Assembly: GCF_022815645.1 (NCBI RefSeq)
Contig: NZ_JALGRO010000017.1
Location: 1-64,000 of the forward strand
DNA from: Curtobacterium sp. VKM Ac-2922
GTDB lineage: Bacteria > Actinomycetota > Actinomycetes > Actinomycetales > Microbacteriaceae
Reading direction: 5' to 3'
Length of the DNA stretch: 64,000 bases
Positions 1 through 7,902 of this stretch are shown here, one piece after another (the first letter of the stretch is position 1; every line of letters starts with the position of its first letter). Both the position numbers and the translations under genes were made by a program. The notes under the pieces are model-generated. The model ran no database searches and had not been told where the DNA came from. It saw only the letters and a list, made by a program, of their open reading frames with translations.

Positions 1-17
1 GGAAGTGGAGCAAGTAG
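1..17 (+). CDS. Possible 3' end of a solute-binding protein gene
   Basis: The first bases read in frame as Lys-Trp-Ser-Lys and a TAG stop at 15-17. The next genes are peptide-type ABC permeases, and family 5 binding proteins usually lie just upstream of them, so this may be the last codons of the binding protein. Only four codons are visible, so the call rests on context. Confidence 0.3.
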
Positions 18-43
18 GCCGCTGACGCGACCACGGCCTGGAT

Positions 44-72
44 GCGCGGTGCGGGTCCGACCCGCACCGCGC
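44..72 (+). terminator. Intercistronic hairpin before the first permease
   Basis: A 14-bp perfect inverted repeat (GCGCGGTGCGGGTC and its complement) surrounds a single C. No T-run follows. It lies between the putative end of the binding protein gene and the first permease, where such hairpins commonly stabilise the upstream message or lower downstream expression. Function is inferred. Confidence 0.6.
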
Positions 73-113
73 CTCCCGGCCGGCTCACGCAAGAACCGAC
101 CAACGGAAGCCGC

Positions 114-1073
114 ATGACCACAGTCCTCTACCTGACCCGGCGGGTGCTCCAGGCGCTCGCCGTGGTCTTCATCGTCACGATCGTGGTGTTCTGCCTGCTG
201 CACGCACTGCCGGGCGGTCCCGCCCGCGGTGTCCTCGGCGTCTCCGCGACGCCCGCGCAGATCGCCGCGTTCAACCAGGCGCAGGGCCTCGACCAGGCGC
301 TGCCGATCCAGTACCTGCGGTTCCTCGGCCGGCTGCTCAGCGGCGACCTCGGCACCTCGTACACGCTCAACGAACCGGTGGCGCAGCTCATCCGCGAGCG
401 CCTGCCGAAGACCCTGGTGCTCACCGGCCTGTCCGCGGTGCTCGGCCTGGTCATCGCGATCCCGGTCGGCATGTGGCAGGCGGCCCGCCGCAACGGTGCG
501 GTGGACTACACGGTCACGGCCCTGGCGTTCGTCTTCTACTCCACGCCCGCGTTCTTCCTCGGTCTGGTCCTGATCGTCGTCTTCACCCAGCAGCTGCCGT
601 GGCTGCCCTCGCAGGCGCCGAGCGGCACCACCCTGGCCGAGGTGTTCCAGGACCCCGCCGGACTCGTGCTGCCCGTGCTGACCGGAGCGCTCGCGATGAT
701 CGCCGTGTTCAGTCGGTACATGCGGGCCTCGACGCTCGAGAACCTGCAGGAGGACTACGTGCGCACCGCCCGTGCCGGCGGCGCCTCGACCGCGACCATC
801 CTGCGGCGGCACGTGTTCCGGAACTCGCTGACCCCGGTCGTCGCGATGCTCGGCTACTACCTGCCCGTGCTGTTCGGCGGCGCGCTGGTCACCGAGCAGC
901 TGTTCAACTACCCGGGCATGGGGCTGCTGTTCTGGAACGCGGCCCAGACCTCGGACTACCCGACCCTGCTCGGCTGCGTGCTCGTCATCTCGATCGCGAC
1001 GGTGGTCGGCACGCTGCTGGCCGACGTCGCACAGTCCCTGATCGACCCGAGAGTGAAGGCGGACCGCGCATGA
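114..1073 (+). CDS. Peptide-type ABC transporter permease (DppB-like)
   Basis: Inner-membrane permease of an oligopeptide-family importer, 319 residues. It has an N-terminal transmembrane segment (about residues 8-30), then a BPD_transp_1 core with five further helices. The coupling loop containing EDYVRTARAGG-type residues and the C-terminal LLADVAQSLIDPRV are typical of DppB/OppB proteins. The ATG at 114 is chosen because the protein then begins directly before the first helix, and GGAAG lies upstream. An earlier start at 42 would add an implausible arginine/proline-rich leader. Its stop overlaps the ATG of a mini-ORF, and the DppC partner follows. Substrate unknown; the distal ROK kinase hints at a sugar-containing peptide. 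Confidence 0.93.
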   Translation: MTTVLYLTRRVLQALAVVFIVTIVVFCLLHALPGGPARGVLGVSATPAQIAAFNQAQGLDQALPIQYLRFLGRLLSGDLGTSYTLNEPVAQLIRERLPKTLVLTGLSAVLGLVIAIPVGMWQAARRNGAVDYTVTALAFVFYSTPAFFLGLVLIVVFTQQLPWLPSQAPSGTTLAEVFQDPAGLVLPVLTGALAMIAVFSRYMRASTLENLQEDYVRTARAGGASTATILRRHVFRNSLTPVVAMLGYYLPVLFGGALVTEQLFNYPGMGLLFWNAAQTSDYPTLLGCVLVISIATVVGTLLADVAQSLIDPRVKADRA

Positions 1074-1134
1074 CCGACGCAGCCCTCATCGACACGTACC
1101 GCTACCGCACAGTGAAGGCGGACCGCGCATGACC
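1052..1134 (+). repeat. 24-bp direct repeat at the permease gene junction
   Basis: AGTGAAGGCGGACCGCGCATG followed by ACC occurs at 1052-1075 and again at 1111-1134, 59 bp apart. Each copy holds the end of an open reading frame (VKADRA), a stop and an overlapping ATGACC start. It looks like a tandem duplication of the gene junction with 35 bp of different sequence between the copies. Confidence 0.95.
1070..1132 (+). CDS. 20-codon mini-ORF linking the two permeases
   Basis: ATG at 1070 overlaps the stop of the upstream permease (ATGA) and its own TGA overlaps the ATG of the next permease in the same way. It encodes MTDAALIDTYRYRTVKADRA, whose last six residues repeat the C-terminus of the upstream permease. 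It is best read as a by-product of the junction duplication that keeps translational coupling. No function is recognised for the peptide. Confidence 0.5.
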   Translation: MTDAALIDTYRYRTVKADRA

Positions 1135-2025
1135 ACCGTGCAGATCGCACCGGAAGCCCCCGGCGCCCCCGTCTCGGTCGCCGCGACCGGGTTCCGCCTG
1201 GCCGCCCGCCGGTTCTCGCACAACACGCTCGCCGTGATCGGCCTGGCCGTCATCGTCGTCATCGTGCTGTTCTGCTTCGTCGGGCCGTTCCTGTACCCGA
1301 CCGACCAGACCCACACGCAGCTGTCCCAGGCGAACCTCGGCCCGAGCGCCGCCCACTGGCTCGGCACCGACGCCGTCGGCCACGACGTGCTCGGCCGCCT
1401 GATGTACGGCGGCAAGGTGTCGCTCCTGGTCGGCATCGCCGCCGGGGTGCTGGCCACCGTCGTCGGCACGCTGTGGGGTTCCGTCGCCGGGTACGTCGGC
1501 GGCTGGGTCGACGCCGTCATGATGCGCATCGTCGACGCTGGCATCGCGATCCCCGCGCTGTTCATCCTGCTCGTCATCTCGGCGATCACCACGCCGGGCG
1601 TCGCCGGGCTGATCGTGATCCTCGGCCTGGTGTCGTGGCTGGTGCCCTCGCGCCTGATCCGCGCCGAGACCCTGACGCTCAAGAACCGCGACTACGTGCT
1701 GACGCTCCGCGCGATCGGCGGCTCGCACGCCCGGGCGATCGGCAAGCACCTGCTGCCGAACTCGGTGTCGACGATCGTGGTCGCCGCGACGTTCCAGGTC
1801 GCTGACGCGATCCTGCTCGTCGCCTACGTGTCCTACCTGGGCCTCGGGGTGCAGCCGCCCGCGACGGACTGGGGCGGGATGCTGTCGGCGGGACTCACCG
1901 CCGCCTACTCGGGACGGTGGTGGCTGATCGTGCCACCGGGCCTGGCCGTGATCCTGGTCGTCTGCGCCTTCAACGCCGTGGGCGACGGGCTGCGGGACGC
2001 CTTCGACGTGAGGGGACGAGGATGA
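1129..2025 (+). CDS. Peptide-type ABC transporter permease (DppC-like)
   Basis: Second inner-membrane permease of the importer, 298 residues. An OppC_N-type helix at about 35-57 is followed by the hallmark GTDAVGHDVLGR segment (about 78-89) and a BPD_transp_1 domain with five helices. RAIGGSHARAI matches the EAA loop that contacts the ATPase. The ATG overlaps the stop of the mini-ORF, and its own TGA overlaps the ATG of the ATPase gene, so the operon is translationally coupled. The length is normal for DppC. Substrate cannot be read from sequence. Confidence 0.94.
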   Translation: MTTVQIAPEAPGAPVSVAATGFRLAARRFSHNTLAVIGLAVIVVIVLFCFVGPFLYPTDQTHTQLSQANLGPSAAHWLGTDAVGHDVLGRLMYGGKVSLLVGIAAGVLATVVGTLWGSVAGYVGGWVDAVMMRIVDAGIAIPALFILLVISAITTPGVAGLIVILGLVSWLVPSRLIRAETLTLKNRDYVLTLRAIGGSHARAIGKHLLPNSVSTIVVAATFQVADAILLVAYVSYLGLGVQPPATDWGGMLSAGLTAAYSGRWWLIVPPGLAVILVVCAFNAVGDGLRDAFDVRGRG

Positions 2026-3743
2026 CCGACATCCTGCAGATGACCGACCTGGGGGTCACGTTCACCACCGAGTCGGGACCGGTCGACGCCGTGCGCGGGG
2101 TCTCGCTGACCGTCGCTCCGGGGGAGACCCTGGCGCTGGTCGGCGAGTCCGGCTCGGGCAAGTCCACCGTCGCGCTCGCCGCGATGGGGCTGCTCTCCGG
2201 CAATGCGACCGCGACCGGCAGCGCCGAGATCGCCGGACACCAGGTCATCGGTGCCGCCGAACCCGCGCTGCGCGGACTGCGCGGCAGCACCGTGTCCATG
2301 GTGTTCCAGGAACCGGCGACGGCGCTCGATCCCCTCACGCGTGTGGGGGCGCAGATCGCCGAGGTGATCCGGAACCACCGGCAGGCGTCCGCGTCCCAGG
2401 CATCTGCCGAGGCCGTCGAACTGCTCCGCAAGGTCGGCATCCCGGACCCGTCCGAGCGCGCGAAGGCCTTCCCGTTCCAGCTCTCCGGCGGGCAGCGGCA
2501 GCGTGTCGTCATCGCGATGGCGATCGCGAACGCGCCGAAGCTGCTGATCGCGGACGAGCCCACGACCGCACTCGACGTCACGGTGCAGGCCGAGATCCTC
2601 GAGCTGCTGCGCGCGCTCGCCGTGGACAGCGGCACCGGTGTGCTGCTCGTCACACACAACATGGGTGTCGTGGCCGACTTCGCCGACCGGGTCGCGGTGA
2701 TGCTGCAGGGCGAGATCGTCGAGACCGGATCCGTCGAGGACGTCCTGCTCCGTCCCGAGCACGCGTACACGAAGCGGCTGCTCGCCGCGGTGCCGCGGCT
2801 GGACACCCCCGAGACGATCGCGCTGCGCGAGCGGGCGGCGGCCCCGGATGTGCCAGCGGGTGCGGGTGCGGGTCCGGTCCCGGCATCCGGACCGTCGGAC
2901 GGGAGGCCCGACCCGGCTCCGGCGGTCGACCTGCGGGACGTCTCGGTGACCTTCGGGCGCGGGGCGCGCGCGGTCCACGCCCTGCAGGGCATCGACATCG
3001 CGGTGCACGCCGGCGAGACGGTCGGCCTGGTCGGTGAGTCCGGCTCGGGCAAGTCCACGGCAGCGCGGGTCGCGCTCGGTCTGATCGCGCCGACGTCCGG
3101 CACGGTCAGCCTGTTCGGGCAGGACCTGCGTCGGGCTCCGCGGCGCGATCGACGGGCGCTGCGCTCGGGGATCGGTGTCGTGCTGCAGGACCCCGTCGCC
3201 TCGCTCGACGCCCGGATGTCGGTGGGGGAGTGCATCGCCGAACCACTCGCCGTGCACCATCGCGGGATGTCTGCGTCCGAGCGTCGCGGGCGCGTGGACG
3301 AGGTGCTCGACGCCGTCCGGCTGCCCCGGGCGCTGGCGAACCGGGCACCGCGCGAGCTGTCCGGTGGGCAGCGGCAGCGGGTCAGCCTGGCCCGGGCGCT
3401 CGTGCTCGAGCCGCGGCTGCTCGTCGCCGACGAACCCACGTCGGCGCTCGACGTCAGCGTGCAAGAGGCGGTGCTCGAGGTCCTCACCGAGCTGCAGGCC
3501 GACTTCGGCTTCGCGTGCCTGTTCGTCTCGCACGACCTGGCCGTCGTGCAGCACTTCGCCGAGCGCGTCGTGGTGATGCGCCGCGGCGTCATCGAGGAGC
3601 AGGGCACGACCGGCACCACGCTGCTGCACCCGACCACCGACTACACCCGACGTCTGCTGGCCGCCGTGCCCGTCCCCGACCCGGTGCTGCAACGGCAGCG
3701 TCGGACGGAGCGGCTGGCGACCCTCGCCGCGGTGAGCTCGTGA
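2022..3743 (+). CDS. Double ABC ATPase of peptide importer (DppD-DppF fusion)
   Basis: Cytoplasmic energising subunit, 573 residues, with two complete nucleotide-binding domains joined by a Pro/Ala/Gly-rich linker near 275-300. Each half shows Walker A (GESGSGKST), the Q-loop, signature LSGGQRQR, Walker B ending in ADEPT and the switch histidine. Fusion of the D and F ATPases is common in Actinobacteria. The ATG at 2022 overlaps the upstream stop and gives the expected N-terminus. A longer reading from 1917 only covers the permease gene in another frame. The stop overlaps the start of the ROK gene. Confidence 0.95.
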   Translation: MTDILQMTDLGVTFTTESGPVDAVRGVSLTVAPGETLALVGESGSGKSTVALAAMGLLSGNATATGSAEIAGHQVIGAAEPALRGLRGSTVSMVFQEPATALDPLTRVGAQIAEVIRNHRQASASQASAEAVELLRKVGIPDPSERAKAFPFQLSGGQRQRVVIAMAIANAPKLLIADEPTTALDVTVQAEILELLRALAVDSGTGVLLVTHNMGVVADFADRVAVMLQGEIVETGSVEDVLLRPEHAYTKRLLAAVPRLDTPETIALRERAAAPDVPAGAGAGPVPASGPSDGRPDPAPAVDLRDVSVTFGRGARAVHALQGIDIAVHAGETVGLVGESGSGKSTAARVALGLIAPTSGTVSLFGQDLRRAPRRDRRALRSGIGVVLQDPVASLDARMSVGECIAEPLAVHHRGMSASERRGRVDEVLDAVRLPRALANRAPRELSGGQRQRVSLARALVLEPRLLVADEPTSALDVSVQEAVLEVLTELQADFGFACLFVSHDLAVVQHFAERVVVMRRGVIEEQGTTGTTLLHPTTDYTRRLLAAVPVPDPVLQRQRRTERLATLAAVSS

Positions 3744-4663
3744 TGCGCGTGCTCGCCGGCATCGACGTCGGTGGGACGAACACGAAGGTCGTGCTCGCGA
3801 CCCCGGCGCTCGAGGTGGTCGACCGGATCGACCTGCCGACGCCGGCGCACGCGGGTGGCGCGGCGATCGTGACGAGTGCGCTCGGAGCGGTGAGCGGTCT
3901 GCTCGACACGCACCGGGCCGTGTTGGCGGGTGTCGGGATCGGCGCGGCCGGCGTGGTCGACGCGGCCACGGGGACCGTCCTGGTGACCGGCAACTCGTTC
4001 ACCGGGTGGGCCGGGTACGGCGTGACCGAGGCGGTGACCCAGGCGCTCGGCGTGCCCGCGACGCTCGACAACGACGTGAACGCGTTCCTGCTCGGCGAGG
4101 TCGCTGCCGGCGCGGTCGTCGGCGAGCGCGACGTGCTCGGGATGACCCTGGGAACCGGGGTCGGCGGTGCCCTCGTGCTCGACGGCGAACCGTTCGCCGG
4201 ACCCCGTGGCGCTGCGGGCGAGATCGGCCACGTGCCCGGGTTCGGCGACGCGCTGTGCACGTGCGGGCAGCACGGTCACCTCGAGACGATCGCGGCCGCC
4301 CGGGGGATGGCGGACCGCTTCGCGACGCTGACCGGCACCCGGTTGCCGGTGCACGCGATCGCCGATGCCGCCCGATCGGGGGATGCGGACGCCGCGTCGG
4401 TGTTCCACACCGCCGGGTGGGGGATCGCCCGTGGCATCCTGCTGACCGCCGGGATCCTCGACGTGACGACGGTCGTCGTCGGGGGTGGGGTCGCTCGGTC
4501 GTGGGACCTGCTCGGCCCGGCCATCGCCGACGCGATCGCTGCCGAGCCGCCCGTCTCCGGTGCGACCATCCGCGTCGAGCCGGCGTTGCTCGGGTCGGAC
4601 GCGGTCGCGCTCGGGGCCGCCGCGCAGGTGCGTTCCCTGGTGCTGAACGCCGAGCTCGCCTAA
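3743..4663 (+). CDS. ROK family sugar kinase
   Basis: Cytoplasmic kinase of the ROK (repressor, ORF, kinase) family, 306 residues and without the helix-turn-helix of ROK repressors. The ATP-binding GIDVGGTNTK lies at 6-15, the catalytic Asp in LDNDVNAF near 110, and the zinc region at GEIGH (159-163) and CTCGQHGH (172-179). In typical members the third zinc cysteine is Cys; here it is His179, which could still bind zinc. It is coupled to the ABC ATPase by a TGATG overlap, so it probably phosphorylates a sugar or amino sugar brought in by that importer. Glucose, N-acetylglucosamine and N-acetylmannosamine are all possible. Confidence 0.88.
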   Translation: MRVLAGIDVGGTNTKVVLATPALEVVDRIDLPTPAHAGGAAIVTSALGAVSGLLDTHRAVLAGVGIGAAGVVDAATGTVLVTGNSFTGWAGYGVTEAVTQALGVPATLDNDVNAFLLGEVAAGAVVGERDVLGMTLGTGVGGALVLDGEPFAGPRGAAGEIGHVPGFGDALCTCGQHGHLETIAAARGMADRFATLTGTRLPVHAIADAARSGDADAASVFHTAGWGIARGILLTAGILDVTTVVVGGGVARSWDLLGPAIADAIAAEPPVSGATIRVEPALLGSDAVALGAAAQVRSLVLNAELA

Positions 4664-4716
4664 GCGCTCGTCCGCCTGGCCGCCTGGCCCGGCCGCCGGC
4701 GTGTTCAGCGTGCGCT

Positions 4717-4778
4717 CGCACAACGAGAAGCACCTCGCACCACGACGATCCGTGGCGCGAGGTGCTTCCGGTTGTGCG
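4717..4778. terminator. Long bidirectional hairpin between convergent genes
   Basis: Inverted repeat with outer arms CGCACAAC/GTTGTGCG (8 bp) and inner arms GAAGCACCTCGC/GCGAGGTGCTTC (12 bp), plus a short CCACG/CGTGG core. It lies between the ends of the ROK gene (+) and the DUF4383 gene (-) and has no T-tract on either strand. Probable bidirectional terminator. Confidence 0.75.
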
Positions 4779-4806
4779 GGTGGAGCCGTGCGGGGAGGCC
4801 GTGCGG

Positions 4807-5265
4807 TCAGGCGCGACGGGCTCCGACGCGGGGCAGGACCACGCCGAGCACGATCATCGCCACGGCCAGGACCGCGTGCAGCACGTTGTCGGCGCTGTTG
4901 AGCGGCACGAAGTTCGCGGCGCTGGTCATGTTCGCCGTGAACAGGCCGTACACGAACAGCACGGCGTAGACGATGCCGCCGACCAGCAGGTACAGGCGCG
5001 CGCCCGCGGCGGACCGGGCTGCGATGAGCCCGACGATGCCGAACAGCAGGTGGACGATGTTGTGCAGGACGGAGACCTGGAACAGGCCCAGCAGGTGCGC
5101 CATCGACCCGTTGCCGGCGGCCGACATCGTGCCCATGTCCATCGTCAGGCCGGGGACGAACCCGGCGATGCCGACGATCAGGAAGACGACCCCGAAGACG
5201 AGCGCGCCCTTCTGGGTCCAGGTGGAGCCGTAGCCGGTGCGGCCGGTTGCTGCGTGTGCGGTCAT
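4807..5265 (-). CDS. DUF4383 small membrane protein
   Basis: 152-residue integral membrane protein with four predicted helices. The opening KGALVFGVVFLIVGIAGFVPG and the central HNIVHLLFGIVG match the DUF4383 family of actinobacterial four-helix proteins, whose function is unknown. The ATG at 5265 is preceded by AAAGG at good spacing. The open frame extends upstream to 5436 but that part has no membrane character. It converges on the ROK gene across the hairpin at 4717-4778. Confidence 0.85.
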   Translation of the reverse strand: MTAHAATGRTGYGSTWTQKGALVFGVVFLIVGIAGFVPGLTMDMGTMSAAGNGSMAHLLGLFQVSVLHNIVHLLFGIVGLIAARSAAGARLYLLVGGIVYAVLFVYGLFTANMTSAANFVPLNSADNVLHAVLAVAMIVLGVVLPRVGARRA

Positions 5266-5423
5266 GACGGGACCTTTCGTGGTTGGTGGGTCGTCGTCCG
5301 ACGCCCCTGTGTGTCTCAGGAGATTCGGAGCGGATGTGCTGCCGGTTTGCAGCAAATGCGGTTGACAACTTGGGTCCGTCGAAAAGCGGACTGGTGTCAC
5401 CCTCGAACAGGGGACGAGGATGG

Positions 5424-5450
5424 TGCCCAGTTGCACAGCGCAACTGGGCA
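5424..5450 (+). promoter_or_regulatory. Hairpin in the leader of the protease gene
   Basis: Perfect 11-bp arms TGCCCAGTTGC/GCAACTGGGCA around the loop ACAGC, ending 27 nt before the protease ATG. A TTGACA lies at 5362-5367, but I find no convincing -10 box at normal spacing. The hairpin could be an attenuator or RNA-stability element in the leader; that role is inferred. Confidence 0.5.
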
Positions 5451-5477
5451 GGTCCTTCCACCGACAGAGGAGTCGTC

Positions 5478-6209
5478 ATGAAGAAGTCCATCGCCACCGC
5501 GTTCGCCGCGGTCGTCGTCGTCGCGGGGAGCCTGGCGGCCGCCGCGCCGGCCTCGGCGCTGACCTCGAGCCCGCAGATCGTCGGCGGTTCGACCGCGCCC
5601 GCCACCGCGTGGGCCGTCCAGCTCGAGGCGTCGGGCGGATCGATCCCCGCCGGCTACGTCAGCAACTGCACGGGCGAGCAGATCAACGCCTCGTGGGTGC
5701 TCACCGCTCGCCACTGCATCGACGGCATCGGTGCGATGAACGTCTACCACTCCAACTCCACGGCGAACCGCGGGACCCCGGTCGCCGTCGACCGCGTCAG
5801 CGCAGCCCCGACCGGGGACATCGCGCTCGTGCACCTGCGCAGCACGTACGCGCTGTCGTCCTACGCGTCCCTCGACCTCGGCGCGACCGCCAAGTCGAGC
5901 GGTACCGGCACGATCGAGGGCTACGGCCTGCGCGCCAACGCCCAGCAGTCGACCGGGCTGTACCAGGCCTCGGTGTCCCTGACGGGTGCCAGCACCGATG
6001 CCTACAGCGGCACCGCGCAGCACGTGACGGGCATCAGCGGCGCGTCGAACCACGGCGACTCGGGTGGGCCGCTGCTGGTGAACGGCAAGGTCGTCGGCGT
6101 GTGCTCGACGGGCGACAGCGCCGACCCGGGCGCGAACACCACGGCCGGCTCGAACTACGCCCTGCTCGCGCAGTCCGCGTCCTGGATCCGGTCGACCGCA
6201 GGCGTCTGA
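5478..6209 (+). CDS. Secreted trypsin-like serine protease (S1 family)
   Basis: 243 residues. A Sec signal peptide (KK, hydrophobic core, cleavage near APASA-L) covers about residues 1-30. A very short propeptide runs to the IVGG start of the mature chymotrypsin fold. Catalytic triad motifs are visible: LTARHC (His), GDIALVHL (Asp) and GDSGGPL (Ser). Cysteines flanking the His and in the C-terminal part could pair as in other S1 enzymes. The ATG at 5478 follows AGAGG and begins the signal peptide. It probably acts outside the cell in protein degradation. Its hairpin terminator follows at 6225. Confidence 0.93.
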   Translation: MKKSIATAFAAVVVVAGSLAAAAPASALTSSPQIVGGSTAPATAWAVQLEASGGSIPAGYVSNCTGEQINASWVLTARHCIDGIGAMNVYHSNSTANRGTPVAVDRVSAAPTGDIALVHLRSTYALSSYASLDLGATAKSSGTGTIEGYGLRANAQQSTGLYQASVSLTGASTDAYSGTAQHVTGISGASNHGDSGGPLLVNGKVVGVCSTGDSADPGANTTAGSNYALLAQSASWIRSTAGV

Positions 6210-6224
6210 CCCACTGACGAACCG

Positions 6225-6256
6225 GAGGCCTGTGGCGGACCCGCCACGGGCCTCCC
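6225..6256. terminator. GGAGGC-type terminator hairpin
   Basis: A 15-bp stem (one G-T pair) with a 2-nt loop begins 16 nt after the protease stop. The arms start GGAGGC and end GCCTCC. There is no T-tract. It is a member of the recurring hairpin family also seen at 10575, 17090, 37771, 42686 and 46577. Confidence 0.75.
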
Positions 6257-6313
6257 GTCCTTCCTGTGGTCGCGTTCATGGCGAGCGCCGCCCGGTGCTG
6301 CCAGGATGCGGTC

Positions 6314-7807
6314 GTGCTGGATGACGACGACCGGACCATGATGCTCGCGCTCAGGCGCTACCTCGAGCACGCGAACGAGCTGGCAGGCCGCGAAGAGCGG
6401 ACCGAGCTCACCCCGATCGGCGAACGGATCCGCGACCACCTGGGCGTCGACCCGCAGACCGTCCCCGTCGTCACCGAAGAGATCGCCGACCACCGACTGG
6501 TGGATGCCGACATCGCGCTCGAGGTCCTCAGCGGCGGCGATGCTGCGTCCCTGGTCGGCATCGCCGGGGACGACGGGCGGTTCCACAGCTCGCTGAGCGA
6601 GTTCATCGCACACGCACACTCGCGGTGGTCGATCGGCCCGGTCAGCTACGCGGCGAGGGCGACCGGACCGGACACCACACGCCGCGTCGTGTCGTTCGGG
6701 CTGTGGCTGCTGACGATCGACGGCACACCGATCGCCGTCCTGCAGCGCGCGGCGAAGCCCGAGTACGGGCGGGCGAGCGCGACGCTCGACGTGCTCTCCG
6801 CCGACCAGGACCGTGCGTCGGCGTTCCTCGTCCGGCTGCGTGCCCTGATGATCGAGCACAGCGTGCTGCGCGGACAGGTGCTGTCGTTCACACGCTCCGA
6901 GTATGGCGCGGACGCGGGCGCCACGTTCCTGCGGCGGCCGGACGTCAGCGCCGACGACGTCGTCCTGCCCGACGGGTTGCTCGACGAGGTCGTGGCGCAC
7001 GTGGTCGGCATCGGTGAACAGCGTGCGGCGCTGCTCGCCGCCGGGCAGCACCTGAAGCGCGGGGTCCTGCTCTACGGGCCTCCCGGCACGGGCAAGACCC
7101 TGACCATCCGGCACCTGCTGACCCGGACACCGACCGTGACCGCCGTCCTGCTGACCGGATCGAGCATCGCGGCGATCGGTGCTGCCGCCGAGATCGCCCG
7201 CACGTTCCAACCGTCCGTCGTCGTGCTCGAGGACATCGACCTCGTCGCGATGGAGCGGACCGCCTCGCCGCAGCCACTGCTGTTCGAGGTGCTCGACGCG
7301 TTGGACGGCCTGGACGGAGACGCCGACGTGGCCTTCGTGATGACGACCAACCGGGTGTCGGTGCTCGAACGCGCGCTCGCCGACCGACCCGGACGCGTCG
7401 ACCTGGCCGTCGAGGTCCCGCTCCCCGCGCTCCCCGAGCGCACGCGGCTGTTCCGGCGCTACGCGGGGTCGCTGCCCTTCTCCGACCAGGCGATCGCCGA
7501 CGCCGCCGAACGGGCCGAGGACACCACCGGCTCGTTCGCCAAGGAGCTGATGCGTCGGAGTGTCCTGGGGGCGGCGTTGCGTGGAGCCGAGCCCGAGGAC
7601 CAGGACCTGGCGGATGCGCTCGAGTCGTTGTTGACCGCGCGCTCGGCGCTCACCCGCAAGCTGCTCGGCACGCGGGACGGCGATGCTGACGACGACGAGG
7701 GCGGCTCGGACGACGGGACCGAGGACGACGGCTCCGATGGTGGCCACTGGGTCGCGTACGCGCCGCTCGCCGGGCAGGTCATCGCACGGAGCGGGACCAC
7801 GGACTGA
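6314..7807 (+). CDS. AAA+ ATPase with unknown N-terminal domain
   Basis: About 497 residues. The N-terminal 230 residues are not recognised. A classical AAA ATPase domain follows: Walker A GPPGTGKT (255-262), Walker B VVVLEDID (about 302-309), sensor-1 MTTN and an arginine-finger region with RPGRVD. The tail is acidic and Asp/Gly-rich. It resembles cytosolic CDC48/FtsH-like AAA modules without protease or membrane segment, so it may be a remodelling ATPase. The GTG at 6314 is chosen because CAGGAT sits exactly 6 nt upstream, the leaderless pattern of this window. An ATG at 6266 is an alternative. Confidence 0.85.
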   Translation: MLDDDDRTMMLALRRYLEHANELAGREERTELTPIGERIRDHLGVDPQTVPVVTEEIADHRLVDADIALEVLSGGDAASLVGIAGDDGRFHSSLSEFIAHAHSRWSIGPVSYAARATGPDTTRRVVSFGLWLLTIDGTPIAVLQRAAKPEYGRASATLDVLSADQDRASAFLVRLRALMIEHSVLRGQVLSFTRSEYGADAGATFLRRPDVSADDVVLPDGLLDEVVAHVVGIGEQRAALLAAGQHLKRGVLLYGPPGTGKTLTIRHLLTRTPTVTAVLLTGSSIAAIGAAAEIARTFQPSVVVLEDIDLVAMERTASPQPLLFEVLDALDGLDGDADVAFVMTTNRVSVLERALADRPGRVDLAVEVPLPALPERTRLFRRYAGSLPFSDQAIADAAERAEDTTGSFAKELMRRSVLGAALRGAEPEDQDLADALESLLTARSALTRKLLGTRDGDADDDEGGSDDGTEDDGSDGGHWVAYAPLAGQVIARSGTTD

Positions 7808-7902
7808 GCTCGGGCCGCGACCGGACCGAGCGCGGGTCCGTGTCCGACGGCTCGCGGCCGGACCTGGGTGTGCGTCCGTGCGGGGCCGAGGACCGTGGAA
7901 CC

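Noticed and set aside
3641-5605. 654-codon minus-strand frame over the ROK gene and DUF4383 region
   Set aside because: Shadow of real genes: no domain, and it crosses a terminator hairpin and gene ends on both strands.
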